DNA from: Planotetraspora phitsanulokensis
Lineage (GTDB): Bacteria; Actinomycetota; Actinomycetes; Streptosporangiales; Streptosporangiaceae
Direction: 5' to 3'
Assembly (NCBI RefSeq): GCF_016863295.1
Contig: NZ_BOOP01000008.1
Span: 310,001 to 374,000, forward strand
Length of the DNA: 64,000 nucleotides
Shown piece by piece: positions 1 to 9,085 of the stretch (position 1 is the stretch's first letter; each line of letters begins with the position of its first letter). Both the position numbers and the translations under genes were made by a program. The notes under the pieces were generated by a model, which worked only from the letters and a program-made list of their open reading frames with translations, ran no database searches and had not been told where the DNA came from.

Positions 1-480
1 GCGGTTCAACGCCCGGGTCCCGGTCGCGGGGACGGCTTCCACGATCTGGTCCGCGTAGTCCCGCCGCCATTCGGTCGACGCGGCGGTCAGCCGGTCCAGC
101 CCGGCTCGTACGGCGGGAGCCTCGGGGAGGCGGGGGATCAGCGCGGTCAGGGCGGCGGTGGCGGTCTGCTCGGCGGAGACGCCCTGGCGGTAGGCCGTGA
201 GGTACTGCTGGTCGGTCGTCAGGCCGTATGCCCTGATGGCGCCCTCCTGGGCCTGGAGGGCCGTCGAGATCTCCAGCGTGTGCAGGGTGGCGGGGTCGAT
301 CACGTCGACCAGCGTCTCCCTGGCCTCGCGCGTCGTGCTGAGCGTCAGCAGGATCGCGGTCACCCCCAGCACGAAGACGAACGCTGAGCCCGTGCCGGCG
401 AGCGCGAACCAGCGGGCCAGGCGGAGCCCTCGCCTGCCGGCCGGAGGTGCCAGCGGCGCGAGAGGCTCCGGTTTCATCAT
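1..480 (-). CDS. Sensor histidine kinase with CHASE3-like sensor (N-terminal part only)
   Basis: The reading frame enters from the left edge, so only about the first 160 residues are visible. After a short basic N-terminus there is one membrane helix (about residues 24-46, FALAGTGSAFVFVLGVTAIL). An alpha-helical extracytoplasmic stretch follows with the pattern of CHASE3 sensors (LQAQEGAIRAYGLT). Kinase domains would lie beyond the window. The start ATG overlaps the stop of the upstream RR-PP2C gene as ATGA, so the two are translationally coupled. CHASE3 kinases paired with RR-PP2C phosphatases are common in actinobacteria. The kinase call rests on the N-terminus and context only. Confidence 0.75.
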   Translation of the reverse strand, partial: MMKPEPLAPLAPPAGRRGLRLARWFALAGTGSAFVFVLGVTAILLTLSTTREARETLVDVIDPATLHTLEISTALQAQEGAIRAYGLTTDQQYLTAYRQGVSAEQTATAALTALIPRLPEAPAVRAGLDRLTAASTEWRRDYADQIVEAVPATGTRALNR

Positions 481-1775
481 GGCGTCCCGGCGTTCCCTTC
501 GTTCCCGGAGAGGCGGCCTCCGGAGAGGCCGTTCCCGACGATGTCGTTCCGTGGGCCGTCGTTCCGTGGGCCGTCGTTCCCTGAGGCGTCGTCTCCGGGG
601 ACGTCGTTTCTGGAGACCAGCACGGCGGCCACGTCGTCGTTGAGCGCGTCGCCCACCTGGGCGATGATCCGGTCGAGGTCGACGCCGCCGTGGTCGCGGA
701 CGATGCCGGCCAGGCCGTCCGTGCCGAGCATGTCACGGCCCGTACCGACCGTCGCCTCGATGAGCCCGTCGGTGTAGAGCAGGAGCGACCACCGGTCGCC
801 CAACGGGATGTCGACGGGATTCCAGTCGACGTCGTCGAAGATGCCGAGCGGCGGTCCGGACGGGATGTCGGTGACGACGTCAACGACGCCGTCGCGGATC
901 ACGAGCGGAGACGGGTGGCCGACCACGTGCATGCGGGCGTTGCGGAGATCCGGGTCGATGGTGGCGGTGCACAGGGTCGTGAAGATCTCCGGTGACTTCC
1001 GCTCGTTCCTGAGCAGCGTGTCGAGGGTTCCCAGCAGTTCGTCCCCCGTGTGGCCGGCGAGCACGAGGGTGCGCCAGCCGATGCGCAGCGCGGTGCCGAG
1101 TGCGGCCTCGTCGGGCCCGTGGCCGCAGACGTCGCCGATCAGGACGTGCACCGCGCCGTCGGCGGTCTGCACAGTGTCCCAGAAGTCGCCGGCCAGCAGG
1201 CCGCGCACCCGCCCGGGCAGGTATCTCGTCTGGTGGTGCAGCAGGGAGGCCGGGGGGAGCAGCGGGACGGGGAGCAGGCCGCGCTCCAGGCGGGCGTTCT
1301 CCTGCCCGACGATCCGTTCCGCGACCAGCTCGCGCATGGCGACGTCGGCGCGCTTGCGCTCGATGGCGTAGCGGACGGCCCGCGTGAGCAGCCGGTCGTC
1401 CACGTCCTGTTTGACCAGGAAGTCCTGCGCCCCGGCGGCCACCGCCTCGATCCCGACGTGGGCGTCGTTGAGGCCGGTGAGCACCAGCACGGCGGTGTCC
1501 GAGGCCATCGACAGCACCTGCTCGAGGGCTTCCAGGCCGGTCGCGTCCGGCAGCGACAGGTCGACCAGGACGCACTGGACGTCATCGGTCAGCCGCTCGC
1601 GCCCCTCGGCCAGAGTGCGGGCCCAAGTGATCTTCGGCGGTCTCTCGGCGTCCGCGAGCAGTTCCTCGACGAGGAACGCGTCGGCCGAATCATCCTCGAT
1701 CAGCAGGAGGGTGAGCGGGTCGGGCAGATCGGGCGAGGGCGTGATCACTGACGCCTCTCGGAACGTCGGGGACAC
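477..1775 (-). CDS. Response regulator fused to a PP2C/SpoIIE-type phosphatase
   Basis: The N-terminal receiver domain (about residues 20-140) has the acidic pair IEDD, the phospho-acceptor Asp in LVDLSLPD, the Thr in VLTG and the Lys in FLVKQ. After a helical linker, a PP2C domain (about 185-395) carries the metal-binding blocks AGDFWD and GDVCGHG. Such proteins dephosphorylate partner-switching anti-sigma antagonists in response to kinase input. GTG 1775 is chosen because a -10-like TAAGAT ends 9 nt upstream; TTG 1784 is the alternative. The last 45 residues are a low-complexity Asn/Asp/Gly/Pro tail encoded by 15-bp repeats. The gene is coupled to the downstream kinase by an ATGA overlap. 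Confidence 0.9.
   Translation of the reverse strand: MSPTFREASVITPSPDLPDPLTLLLIEDDSADAFLVEELLADAERPPKITWARTLAEGRERLTDDVQCVLVDLSLPDATGLEALEQVLSMASDTAVLVLTGLNDAHVGIEAVAAGAQDFLVKQDVDDRLLTRAVRYAIERKRADVAMRELVAERIVGQENARLERGLLPVPLLPPASLLHHQTRYLPGRVRGLLAGDFWDTVQTADGAVHVLIGDVCGHGPDEAALGTALRIGWRTLVLAGHTGDELLGTLDTLLRNERKSPEIFTTLCTATIDPDLRNARMHVVGHPSPLVIRDGVVDVVTDIPSGPPLGIFDDVDWNPVDIPLGDRWSLLLYTDGLIEATVGTGRDMLGTDGLAGIVRDHGGVDLDRIIAQVGDALNDDVAAVLVSRNDVPGDDASGNDGPRNDGPRNDIVGNGLSGGRLSGNEGNAGTP
544..618. repeat. 15-bp tandem repeat in the 3' end of the RR-PP2C gene
   Basis: Five 15-bp units start at 544, 559, 574, 589 and 604. The first two are identical (TCGTTCCGTGGGCCG) and the rest are degenerate. On the coding strand they encode repeats of the type GPRND. 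The unit is a multiple of three, so length changes keep the frame. Confidence 0.8.
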
Positions 1776-1784
1776 GGTCGCCAA

Positions 1785-1790
1785 ATCTTA
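1785..1790 (-). promoter_or_regulatory. -10-like hexamer of the RR-PP2C gene
   Basis: TAAGAT on the minus strand fits the TANNNT pattern seen repeatedly in this window, 9 nt before GTG 1775. It lies in the very short gap behind the LysR gene. No clear -35 is visible. Confidence 0.45.
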
Positions 1791-1798
1791 TCGTCAAT

Positions 1799-2743
1799 CT
1801 ACGAAGTCTCGATGGGCCGTTGGGGGGTGAGCGCCTCGATGCCGGGGGACAGGGTTCCCCCGGCGGCCGCCTCCACCAGGAACGACAGAAGCTCGGAGCG
1901 GAAGGCCTGAGCCGCACGCGTCGGTTCGACGTCCTTCCTGTGGGCGAGCGCGACGGTCCTGCGGAGCCCCGGGAGAAGCGGCGTTCCCACCAGCCCCGGC
2001 CGCCCGTCGAGCACCATCGAGGGGACCACGGCGACTCCCAGCCCGGCCTCGACGAACCGCAGGACCGCGTCCATCTCCCCGCCCTCCACGGCGAAGCGGG
2101 GCTCGAACCCCGCCTGCCTGCACGCGGTGAGCGTCGCCTCGCGCAGGTCGTAGCCGCGCCGGAACATCACGAGGGGGCGTCCGCGCAGTTCGTCGATCCG
2201 GATGTGCGGCCTGCGGCCGGGCTTGGCGGCCGAGGCGACGACCAGGTCCTCCCTGAGGATCTCCTCGGTGACCAGCGAGGGGTCGCTGCTCTGCAGGGGC
2301 AGGATGATGAGCGCGAGATCGAGCTGTCCCCTCGCCAGGTCGCGGACCAGGTCGCGCGAGCCGCCCTCCTCGACCTGGAGCTCGACGCCGGGATAGTCGC
2401 CGTGGAAGCGGGCCAGCACATCCGCCAGGAGTCCCGCGCACAGGGAGGGCGTCGCGCCGAGCCGTACCCGGCCCCGCCGGAGGCCGGCGAGCTCGGCCAC
2501 CTCGCGCCTGGCGGTCTCCGCGTCGGCCAGCATGCGCCGCGCCAGTGGCAGAAGGGCCTCGCCGGCGGGGGTCAGCGTGACGTTGCCCCGGGCCCGGCTG
2601 AACAGAGGCGCCCCCAGTTCGGCCTCGAGCGCCTTGATCTGCTTGCTGAGGGACGGCTGTGCGACCCGCATCCGCTCGGCGGCGTGGGTGAAGTGCCGGG
2701 TCTCGGCCACCGCGAGGAAATAGGCCAGCTGTTGGAACTGCAC
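1799..2743 (-). CDS. LysR-family transcriptional regulator, divergent from sdh
   Basis: About 314 residues, normal for LysR regulators. The N-terminal winged HTH (about residues 1-60) reads AYFLAVAETRHFTHAAERM then AQPSLSKQIKALE, the typical LysR pattern. A periplasmic-binding-protein-like effector domain follows (about 90-295). Family members nearly always begin at this HTH, so GTG 2743 is preferred over an upstream start at 2788. It is transcribed away from the succinate dehydrogenase operon. A perfect T-N11-A palindrome lies between them, so it probably controls the sdh genes and itself. The effector is unknown. Confidence 0.93.
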   Translation of the reverse strand: MQFQQLAYFLAVAETRHFTHAAERMRVAQPSLSKQIKALEAELGAPLFSRARGNVTLTPAGEALLPLARRMLADAETARREVAELAGLRRGRVRLGATPSLCAGLLADVLARFHGDYPGVELQVEEGGSRDLVRDLARGQLDLALIILPLQSSDPSLVTEEILREDLVVASAAKPGRRPHIRIDELRGRPLVMFRRGYDLREATLTACRQAGFEPRFAVEGGEMDAVLRFVEAGLGVAVVPSMVLDGRPGLVGTPLLPGLRRTVALAHRKDVEPTRAAQAFRSELLSFLVEAAAGGTLSPGIEALTPQRPIETS

Positions 2744-2833
2744 GTGTCGAAAGCCTACGACCTGTCCACTCTGTGAGATTGGTCGCACCCGGGGGGAGCC
2801 GGGAAGGCCGCCCGACCGCGCCGGGCACGTCGA

Positions 2834-2848
2834 ATAGCCCAGGGCTAT
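2834..2848. promoter_or_regulatory. LysR-type operator palindrome (T-N11-A)
   Basis: ATAGCCCAGGGCTAT is a perfect 7-1-7 palindrome containing the T-N11-A core of LysR sites (2835-2847). It is centred about 67 nt upstream of the predicted sdhC transcription start, the usual place for a LysR activation site. Confidence 0.65.
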
Positions 2849-2869
2849 CGGAACGAGGCCCGCGATGAC

Positions 2870-2900
2870 TTGGACGCCCGAACCGCGTTCTGCCTAGCGT
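2870..2900 (+). promoter_or_regulatory. Promoter of the sdhCAB operon
   Basis: The -10 hexamer TAGCGT is at 2895-2900 and a weak -35 TTGGAC at 2870-2875. Seven nt separate the -10 from GTG 2908, so the transcript would begin at or next to the start codon (leaderless). Confidence 0.6.
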
Positions 2901-2907
2901 GGCCGAC

Positions 2908-3635
2908 GTGACAGCCACAGTTGACCACAGCGTGGACCGCGCGCCCGCCGCCCCCGTGCGCAGGCGGCCTCGCGGCTTCTTCGGCTCATCGAACGGCAAG
3001 AAGGCGGTCATGGCCGTCACGGGCGCCGTCCTCGTGCTCTTCCTGGTCGGCCACATGCTCGGGAACCTCAAGGCGTTCCTGGGCGCCGACTCGTTCAACC
3101 ACTACGCGGAATGGCTGCGGACGGTGGGGTCGCCCGCGCTGCCCAACCGCACCCTGCTGACCATCGCCGAGATCGGCCTGGTGGTCGCGGTGGTGCTGCA
3201 CATGTGGTCGGCGGTGTCGCTGGCCAGGCGGGCCGCCAAGGCGAGGCCCGTCAAGTACGCCGCCAGGGTGAAGCCGCAGGCGGGGGGATACGCCACGCGG
3301 ACCATGCGCTACGGCGGCGTCATCATCCTGCTGTTCGTGATCTGGCACCTGCTCGACCTCACCTTCGGGGTCGTGAACCCCAAGGGCGGGCAGGCCACGC
3401 CGTACGACCGGCTGGTGGCCGGCTTCGCGCCGGACCGCTGGTGGGTCACGGTCTTCTACCTGGTCGCCATGGCGATGATCGGCCTCCACCTGCGGCACGG
3501 CCTGTGGAGCGCACTCCAGACGCTCGGCCTGGCGGGCCGCTACAAGGCGCTCAAGGCGGGTTCCACCGCGGTCTCCGCGGTGCTCGTCGTCGGATTCATC
3601 GCCATACCCCTAGCCGTGATGATCGGAGTGGTGAA

Positions 3636-3639
<4 letters not shown>
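2908..3639 (+). CDS. sdhC: Succinate dehydrogenase cytochrome b558 subunit
   Basis: Membrane anchor of complex II that binds heme and quinone. About 243 residues with five hydrophobic segments, the first near residues 30-55 ([18 protein letters not shown]). His residues in HMLGNL, HMWSAV, HLLDLT and HLRHGL are candidate heme ligands of this single-chain anchor type, which works without a separate SdhD. The start GTG 2908 is chosen for its leaderless promoter spacing; GTG 2899 is in frame but lies across the -10. The stop overlaps the sdhA start as ATGA, showing a coupled operon. Confidence 0.93.
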
Positions 3640-5563
<1,924 letters not shown>

Positions 5564-5567
<4 letters not shown>

Positions 5568-6340
5568 GCGAGCGCGCCACAAGCACGGGGAAGGCGGGCA
5601 TGAACCTGACCCTCAAGATCTGGCGCCAGAACGGCTCGTCGGATCGCGGACGGATGGTGACCTACGAGGTCAAGGACGTGTCGCCGGACATGTCCTTCCT
5701 GGAGATGCTCGACGTCCTCAACGAGCGGCTGACTCTCGAGGGCGACGACCCCGTCGCCTTCGACCACGACTGCCGCGAGGGCATCTGCGGCATGTGCGGC
5801 ATGGTCATCAACGGCGTCGCCCACGGCGAGCAGCGCGCGACGACGACCTGTCAGCTGCACATGCGGCACTTCGAGGACGGTGCCACCGTCACGATCGAGC
5901 CCTGGCGCGCGGCGCCGTTCCCCGTGGTCAAGGACCTCGTGGTGGACAGGTCGGCCTTCGACCGGATCATCCAGGCGGGCGGGTTCATCTCGGTCCCCGC
6001 GGGGTCCGCGCCGGACGCGCACGCCGTGCCGGTGCCCAAGGACGACGCGGACGCGGCGTTCGACGCGGCAACCTGCATCGGGTGCGGCGCCTGCGTGGCC
6101 GCCTGCCCGAACGGCTCGGCCTCGCTGTTCACCGCCGCCAAGATCACCCACCTGGGCCTGCTCCCGCAGGGGCAGCCCGAGCGGGCGTCCCGGGCCAAGG
6201 CCATGGTCGAGCAGATGGACGCCGAGGGCTTCGGCGGCTGCACGAACACCGGCGAGTGCACCGCGGTGTGCCCCAAGGGCATCCCGCTGGACGCCATCGC
6301 CCGCATGAACGCCGACTATCTCAAGACCGCGTCGAAGTAG
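5564..6340 (+). CDS. sdhB: Succinate dehydrogenase iron-sulfur subunit
   Basis: Electron-transfer subunit between SdhA and the membrane anchor. The N-terminal ferredoxin domain has the [2Fe-2S] ligands in [13 protein letters not shown] plus a Cys in TTCQLHM. The C-terminal domain has [15 protein letters not shown] and [15 protein letters not shown] for the [4Fe-4S] and [3Fe-4S] centres. GTG 5564 overlaps the sdhA stop (GTGA) and has GGAG 6 nt upstream. ATG 5600 ([10 protein letters not shown]), preceded by GGGGAAGG, matches the usual family N-terminus and is an equally possible start. Confidence 0.96.
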
Positions 6341-6362
6341 GTCGCGGAACCACGCCGTACAG

Positions 6363-6398
6363 ATGCGGCGGACGTCGCCCCACGCGCGTCCGCCGCAT
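6363..6398 (+). terminator. Terminator-like hairpin after sdhB
   Basis: A perfect 12-bp inverted repeat, ATGCGGCGGACG (6363-6374) and CGTCCGCCGCAT (6387-6398), with a 12-nt loop. It lies between the convergent sdhB and ClpN-domain genes and could serve both. There is no U-tract, as is usual in such GC-rich genomes. Confidence 0.7.
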
Positions 6399-6473
6399 CG
6401 GCGTTCTCCCCGTCCGCCGCCGGGCCGGGTCGCACCGGCGCACGCCGCCGGGTGCCCCCGGCTCATCGGGCGC

Positions 6474-7046
6474 CTACTGGCGTGAGGCGCCCACCTCGGC
6501 GCGCATCTCCTCACGAAGGGTCGGAAGGTCGATGTCCGCGTCGGAGAGGATCCTGACGCCGAGGCCCTCTCCTTCGCGGAGCAGGCCGAGCAGGATGTGG
6601 CCGTCGCGGATGTTGCGGCTCTTGAGCGCGAGGGCCTCGCGCAGGGACAGTTCGAGGACCTTCTTGGCGCGTGGCGTGAAGGGGATGCTGCGCCCGCTGA
6701 CGAGGCCGCCTCGCCGGTCCCTGCTCGGATGGCGGTCGAGGGCCCCCGGCCCGAAGGCGGCCTCGACCTTCTCACGCACCGCCGTCAGGTCGATGCCGAT
6801 GGCCTCGAGGGCGTCCGCGTCGATGTCGCCGACCGGCAGGGTGCCGAGAACGCGCACCACCGCCGCCGACGCCTGCGCGTGGTCGAGGCCGTGCCGGTTC
6901 ACGAGCCGTGCCGCCAGGGTGTCCGGCTGCTCCAGGATGCCGAGAAGAAGGTGCTCGGTGCCGACGTGGTTGTGCCGGAGGGTCCGGGCGTTCCCCTGGG
7001 CGAGCTTGACCACCTGCCGGGCCTCGTCGGTGAATCGTTCGAACAT
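6474..7046 (-). CDS. Stand-alone Clp N-domain protein (no AAA module)
   Basis: The 190-residue protein has two copies of the ClpA/ClpC N-terminal repeat: residues 1-75 (MFERFTDEARQVVKLAQ, HNHVGTEHLLLGILEQ) and about 115-185 (FTPRAKKVLELSLREA, IRDGHILLGLL). In ClpC this domain binds adaptors and substrates. Here it is not followed by an ATPase, so the protein may act as an adaptor or decoy for ClpC; that is inference. It starts 3 nt after the stop of the small HTH gene, with which it forms an operon. Such HTH/ClpN pairs recur in actinobacteria. Confidence 0.92.
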   Translation of the reverse strand: MFERFTDEARQVVKLAQGNARTLRHNHVGTEHLLLGILEQPDTLAARLVNRHGLDHAQASAAVVRVLGTLPVGDIDADALEAIGIDLTAVREKVEAAFGPGALDRHPSRDRRGGLVSGRSIPFTPRAKKVLELSLREALALKSRNIRDGHILLGLLREGEGLGVRILSDADIDLPTLREEMRAEVGASRQ

Positions 7047-7049
7047 CGT

Positions 7050-7283
7050 CTACTTCTCCCGCCTCATCAGTCCCCGTCCGCCCGCGTACTTCTTGTGCAC
7101 CGCCTGCCGCGTCACTCCCAGCAGGAGCGCGATGTCCTGCCAGGACCATCCCGCGGTGCGGGCGTTCTCCACCTGTAGTGCTTCCAGCCGCTCGACCAGC
7201 AGCCGCAGGGCCCGTACGGCCCGCAGCCCTGTGGCCGGGTCGCGGCTGCCGGCGTCGTTGGCCAGCTGTGCCGTGTCGCTCAT
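7050..7283 (-). CDS. Small helix-turn-helix DNA-binding protein
   Basis: A 77-residue protein consisting mainly of one HTH. A leader helix (RAVRALRLLVERLEALQ) is followed by GWSWQDIALLLGVTRQAVHKK, a sigma-region-4-like or Fis-like recognition motif. It leads a two-gene operon with the ClpN-domain gene. Its promoter region holds three GTTGAC boxes, so negative autoregulation is likely. The ATG sits 6 nt after a TAGGTT -10 element, so the mRNA is probably leaderless. Confidence 0.9.
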   Translation of the reverse strand: MSDTAQLANDAGSRDPATGLRAVRALRLLVERLEALQVENARTAGWSWQDIALLLGVTRQAVHKKYAGGRGLMRREK

Positions 7284-7289
7284 GCTGTA

Positions 7290-7330
7290 AACCTAAGTTG
7301 ACACCCGGCGGCATGTCAACCCTGGTTGAC
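7290..7330 (-). promoter_or_regulatory. Promoter with three GTTGAC boxes for the HTH-ClpN operon
   Basis: On the minus strand, -35 TTGACA (7319-7314), an 18-nt spacer and -10 TAGGTT (7295-7290) precede ATG 7283. Boxes GTTGACA (7297-7303, plus), TGTCAAC (7314-7320, the inverse) and GTTGAC (7325-7330, plus) form two palindromes that embed the -35. Confidence 0.65.
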
Positions 7331-7372
7331 GGCGGAAAACCATTTGCCCGATGACCTGCGATCTTGCGAGCC

Positions 7373-7378
7373 TAGAAT
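7373..7378 (+). promoter_or_regulatory. -10 hexamer of the ABC exporter operon
   Basis: TAGAAT lies 4 nt before ATG 7383 and overlaps the alternative ATG 7377. This favours 7383 as a leaderless or nearly leaderless start. Confidence 0.5.
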
Positions 7379-7382
7379 GACC

Positions 7383-9083
7383 ATGATTTCCTTGCCTGTC
7401 GCCGATCCCGGCACTCCAGACACCCGCGGGCCCCTCCGGTACCTGTGGTGGGTGGCGCGTGTCCAGAAGTGGCCGATGCTCGTCGGCATCTCCATGGCCA
7501 TCCTGTGGTGGCTCGCGCAGGCGCTCGTCCCCGCCGCCCTGGGCCGGGCGATCGACGCGCTGGCGGGAAGCCGTACGGGCGATCTCGTGGAGTGGTCGGC
7601 CGCGATCCTCGGCCTGGGCGCGATCCAGGCGGTCACGGGGGTCCTGCGGCACCGGTTCGCGGTGCTGACCTGGCTCGGCGCGGCCTACCGCACGGTGCAG
7701 GTGACCGCACGGCAGGCGACCCGGCTGGGCGCGACGTTGCCGAAACGCCTGTCGACCGGCGAGGTCGTCAGCGTCGGCAACTCCGACATCGCCCACATCG
7801 GCAACGCGATGGACATCCTCCTGCGCGGCACCGGAGCGCTCGTCGCGATCGGCACGGTGACGGTGATCCTGCTGACCACGTCGCCTCCGCTGGGACTGAT
7901 CGTGCTCATCGGTGTCCCGCTGATGGCCGCGGCCGTGGGCCCTCTGCTCAGACCGCTGCACAAGAGGCAGCACGCCCAGCGCGACCTGCAGGGAGACCTC
8001 GCGACCCGCGCCTCCGACATCGTCGGCGGCCTGAGGGTGCTGCGGGGGATCGGCGGCGAGGCGCTCTTCTCCGCCCGCTACCGCGAGGAGTCGCAGGGGG
8101 TGCGGCGGGCGGGCGTCCGGGTGGCCTCGGTCGAGTCGGCGCTGGAGGGCGCCCAGATCCTGCTGCCCGGCGTGCTCATCGCGGCCGTCACCTGGCTGGG
8201 CGCCCAATTCGCGCTGGACGGGCGGATCAGTCCCGGCCAGCTCGTCGCGTTCTACGCCTACGCCGCGTTCCTGATCGCCCCCCTGCGGACGGTCACGGAG
8301 GCCGCCGACAAGCTGACCAAGGGACACGTGGCCGCACGCCGGGTGTGCCGGATCCTGTCGCTGGAACCCGAGATCCGGGACGGGACGGGCACCCTGCCCG
8401 CCGAGGCCGTGTCGGACGTCCTGCTGGACGGCGAGTCCGGCGTCGCCGTACGGCCGGGCAGGCTGACCGCGCTCGTCGCGGCGGTTCCCGAGGAGGCGGC
8501 GGCGATCACGGACCGGCTGGGACGCTACACGCCTGGCGAGGTGACCCTCGGCGGCGTCTCCCTGGCCGAGTTGCCGGTCGGCGAGGTCAGGCGGCACATC
8601 CTGGTCGCCGACAACGCGGCCCGGCTGTTCACCGGGCGCCTGCGCGACGAGCTCGACGTGCGGGGCACGGCGACCGACGACGACGTACGGCTTGCGCTGC
8701 ACGCCGCCTGCGCCGACGACATCGTCGAGGCCCTGCCCGACGGCCTCGACGCCCGCGTCGCCGAGGCGGGCCGGGAGTTCTCCGGCGGGCAGCAGCAGCG
8801 GCTGCGGCTCGCCCGGGCGCTGACCGCCGACCCGGACGTCCTGGTCCTGGTCGAGCCGACCAGCGCGGTCGACGCCCACACGGAGGCCCGCATCGCGGAC
8901 CGGCTCGGCAAGGCCCGCGCGGGCCGCACCACGCTGGTCTGCACCACCAGCCCGCTCGTCCTCGACCGCGCGGATCTGGTCGTGTTCGTCGAGGACGGCA
9001 AGGTCAGGGCCGAGGGAAGCCATCGGGAACTGCTGGACGCGGAGCCCGGCTATTCGGCCGTAGTCACGAGAGGGGAGGGCTGA
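7383..9083 (+). CDS. ABC exporter half-transporter with degenerate Walker motifs
   Basis: About 566 residues: a six-helix type-IV exporter domain (about 1-320) followed by a nucleotide-binding domain. The NBD has no Walker A: the position reads AAVPEEAAAITDRLG, without the GxxGxGKS pattern. Walker B has Val in place of Asp (VLVLVEPTSAVD), and the switch His position reads VCTTSPL. The signature FSGGQQQRLRLARAL is intact. With the next gene, which has the opposite set of defects, it would form a heterodimer with one complete ATP site. ATG 7377 is an alternative start. The substrate is unknown. Confidence 0.92.
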   Translation: MISLPVADPGTPDTRGPLRYLWWVARVQKWPMLVGISMAILWWLAQALVPAALGRAIDALAGSRTGDLVEWSAAILGLGAIQAVTGVLRHRFAVLTWLGAAYRTVQVTARQATRLGATLPKRLSTGEVVSVGNSDIAHIGNAMDILLRGTGALVAIGTVTVILLTTSPPLGLIVLIGVPLMAAAVGPLLRPLHKRQHAQRDLQGDLATRASDIVGGLRVLRGIGGEALFSARYREESQGVRRAGVRVASVESALEGAQILLPGVLIAAVTWLGAQFALDGRISPGQLVAFYAYAAFLIAPLRTVTEAADKLTKGHVAARRVCRILSLEPEIRDGTGTLPAEAVSDVLLDGESGVAVRPGRLTALVAAVPEEAAAITDRLGRYTPGEVTLGGVSLAELPVGEVRRHILVADNAARLFTGRLRDELDVRGTATDDDVRLALHAACADDIVEALPDGLDARVAEAGREFSGGQQQRLRLARALTADPDVLVLVEPTSAVDAHTEARIADRLGKARAGRTTLVCTTSPLVLDRADLVVFVEDGKVRAEGSHRELLDAEPGYSAVVTRGEG

Positions 9084-9085
9084 CC

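Noticed and set aside
2899-2901. GTG 2899 as the sdhC start
   Set aside because: It lies across the likely -10 hexamer; GTG 2908 fits a leaderless start.
8440-9083. First ABC half-transporter considered a pseudogene because of missing Walker A
   Set aside because: The frame is intact, the signature motif is conserved, and its defects complement those of the second subunit.
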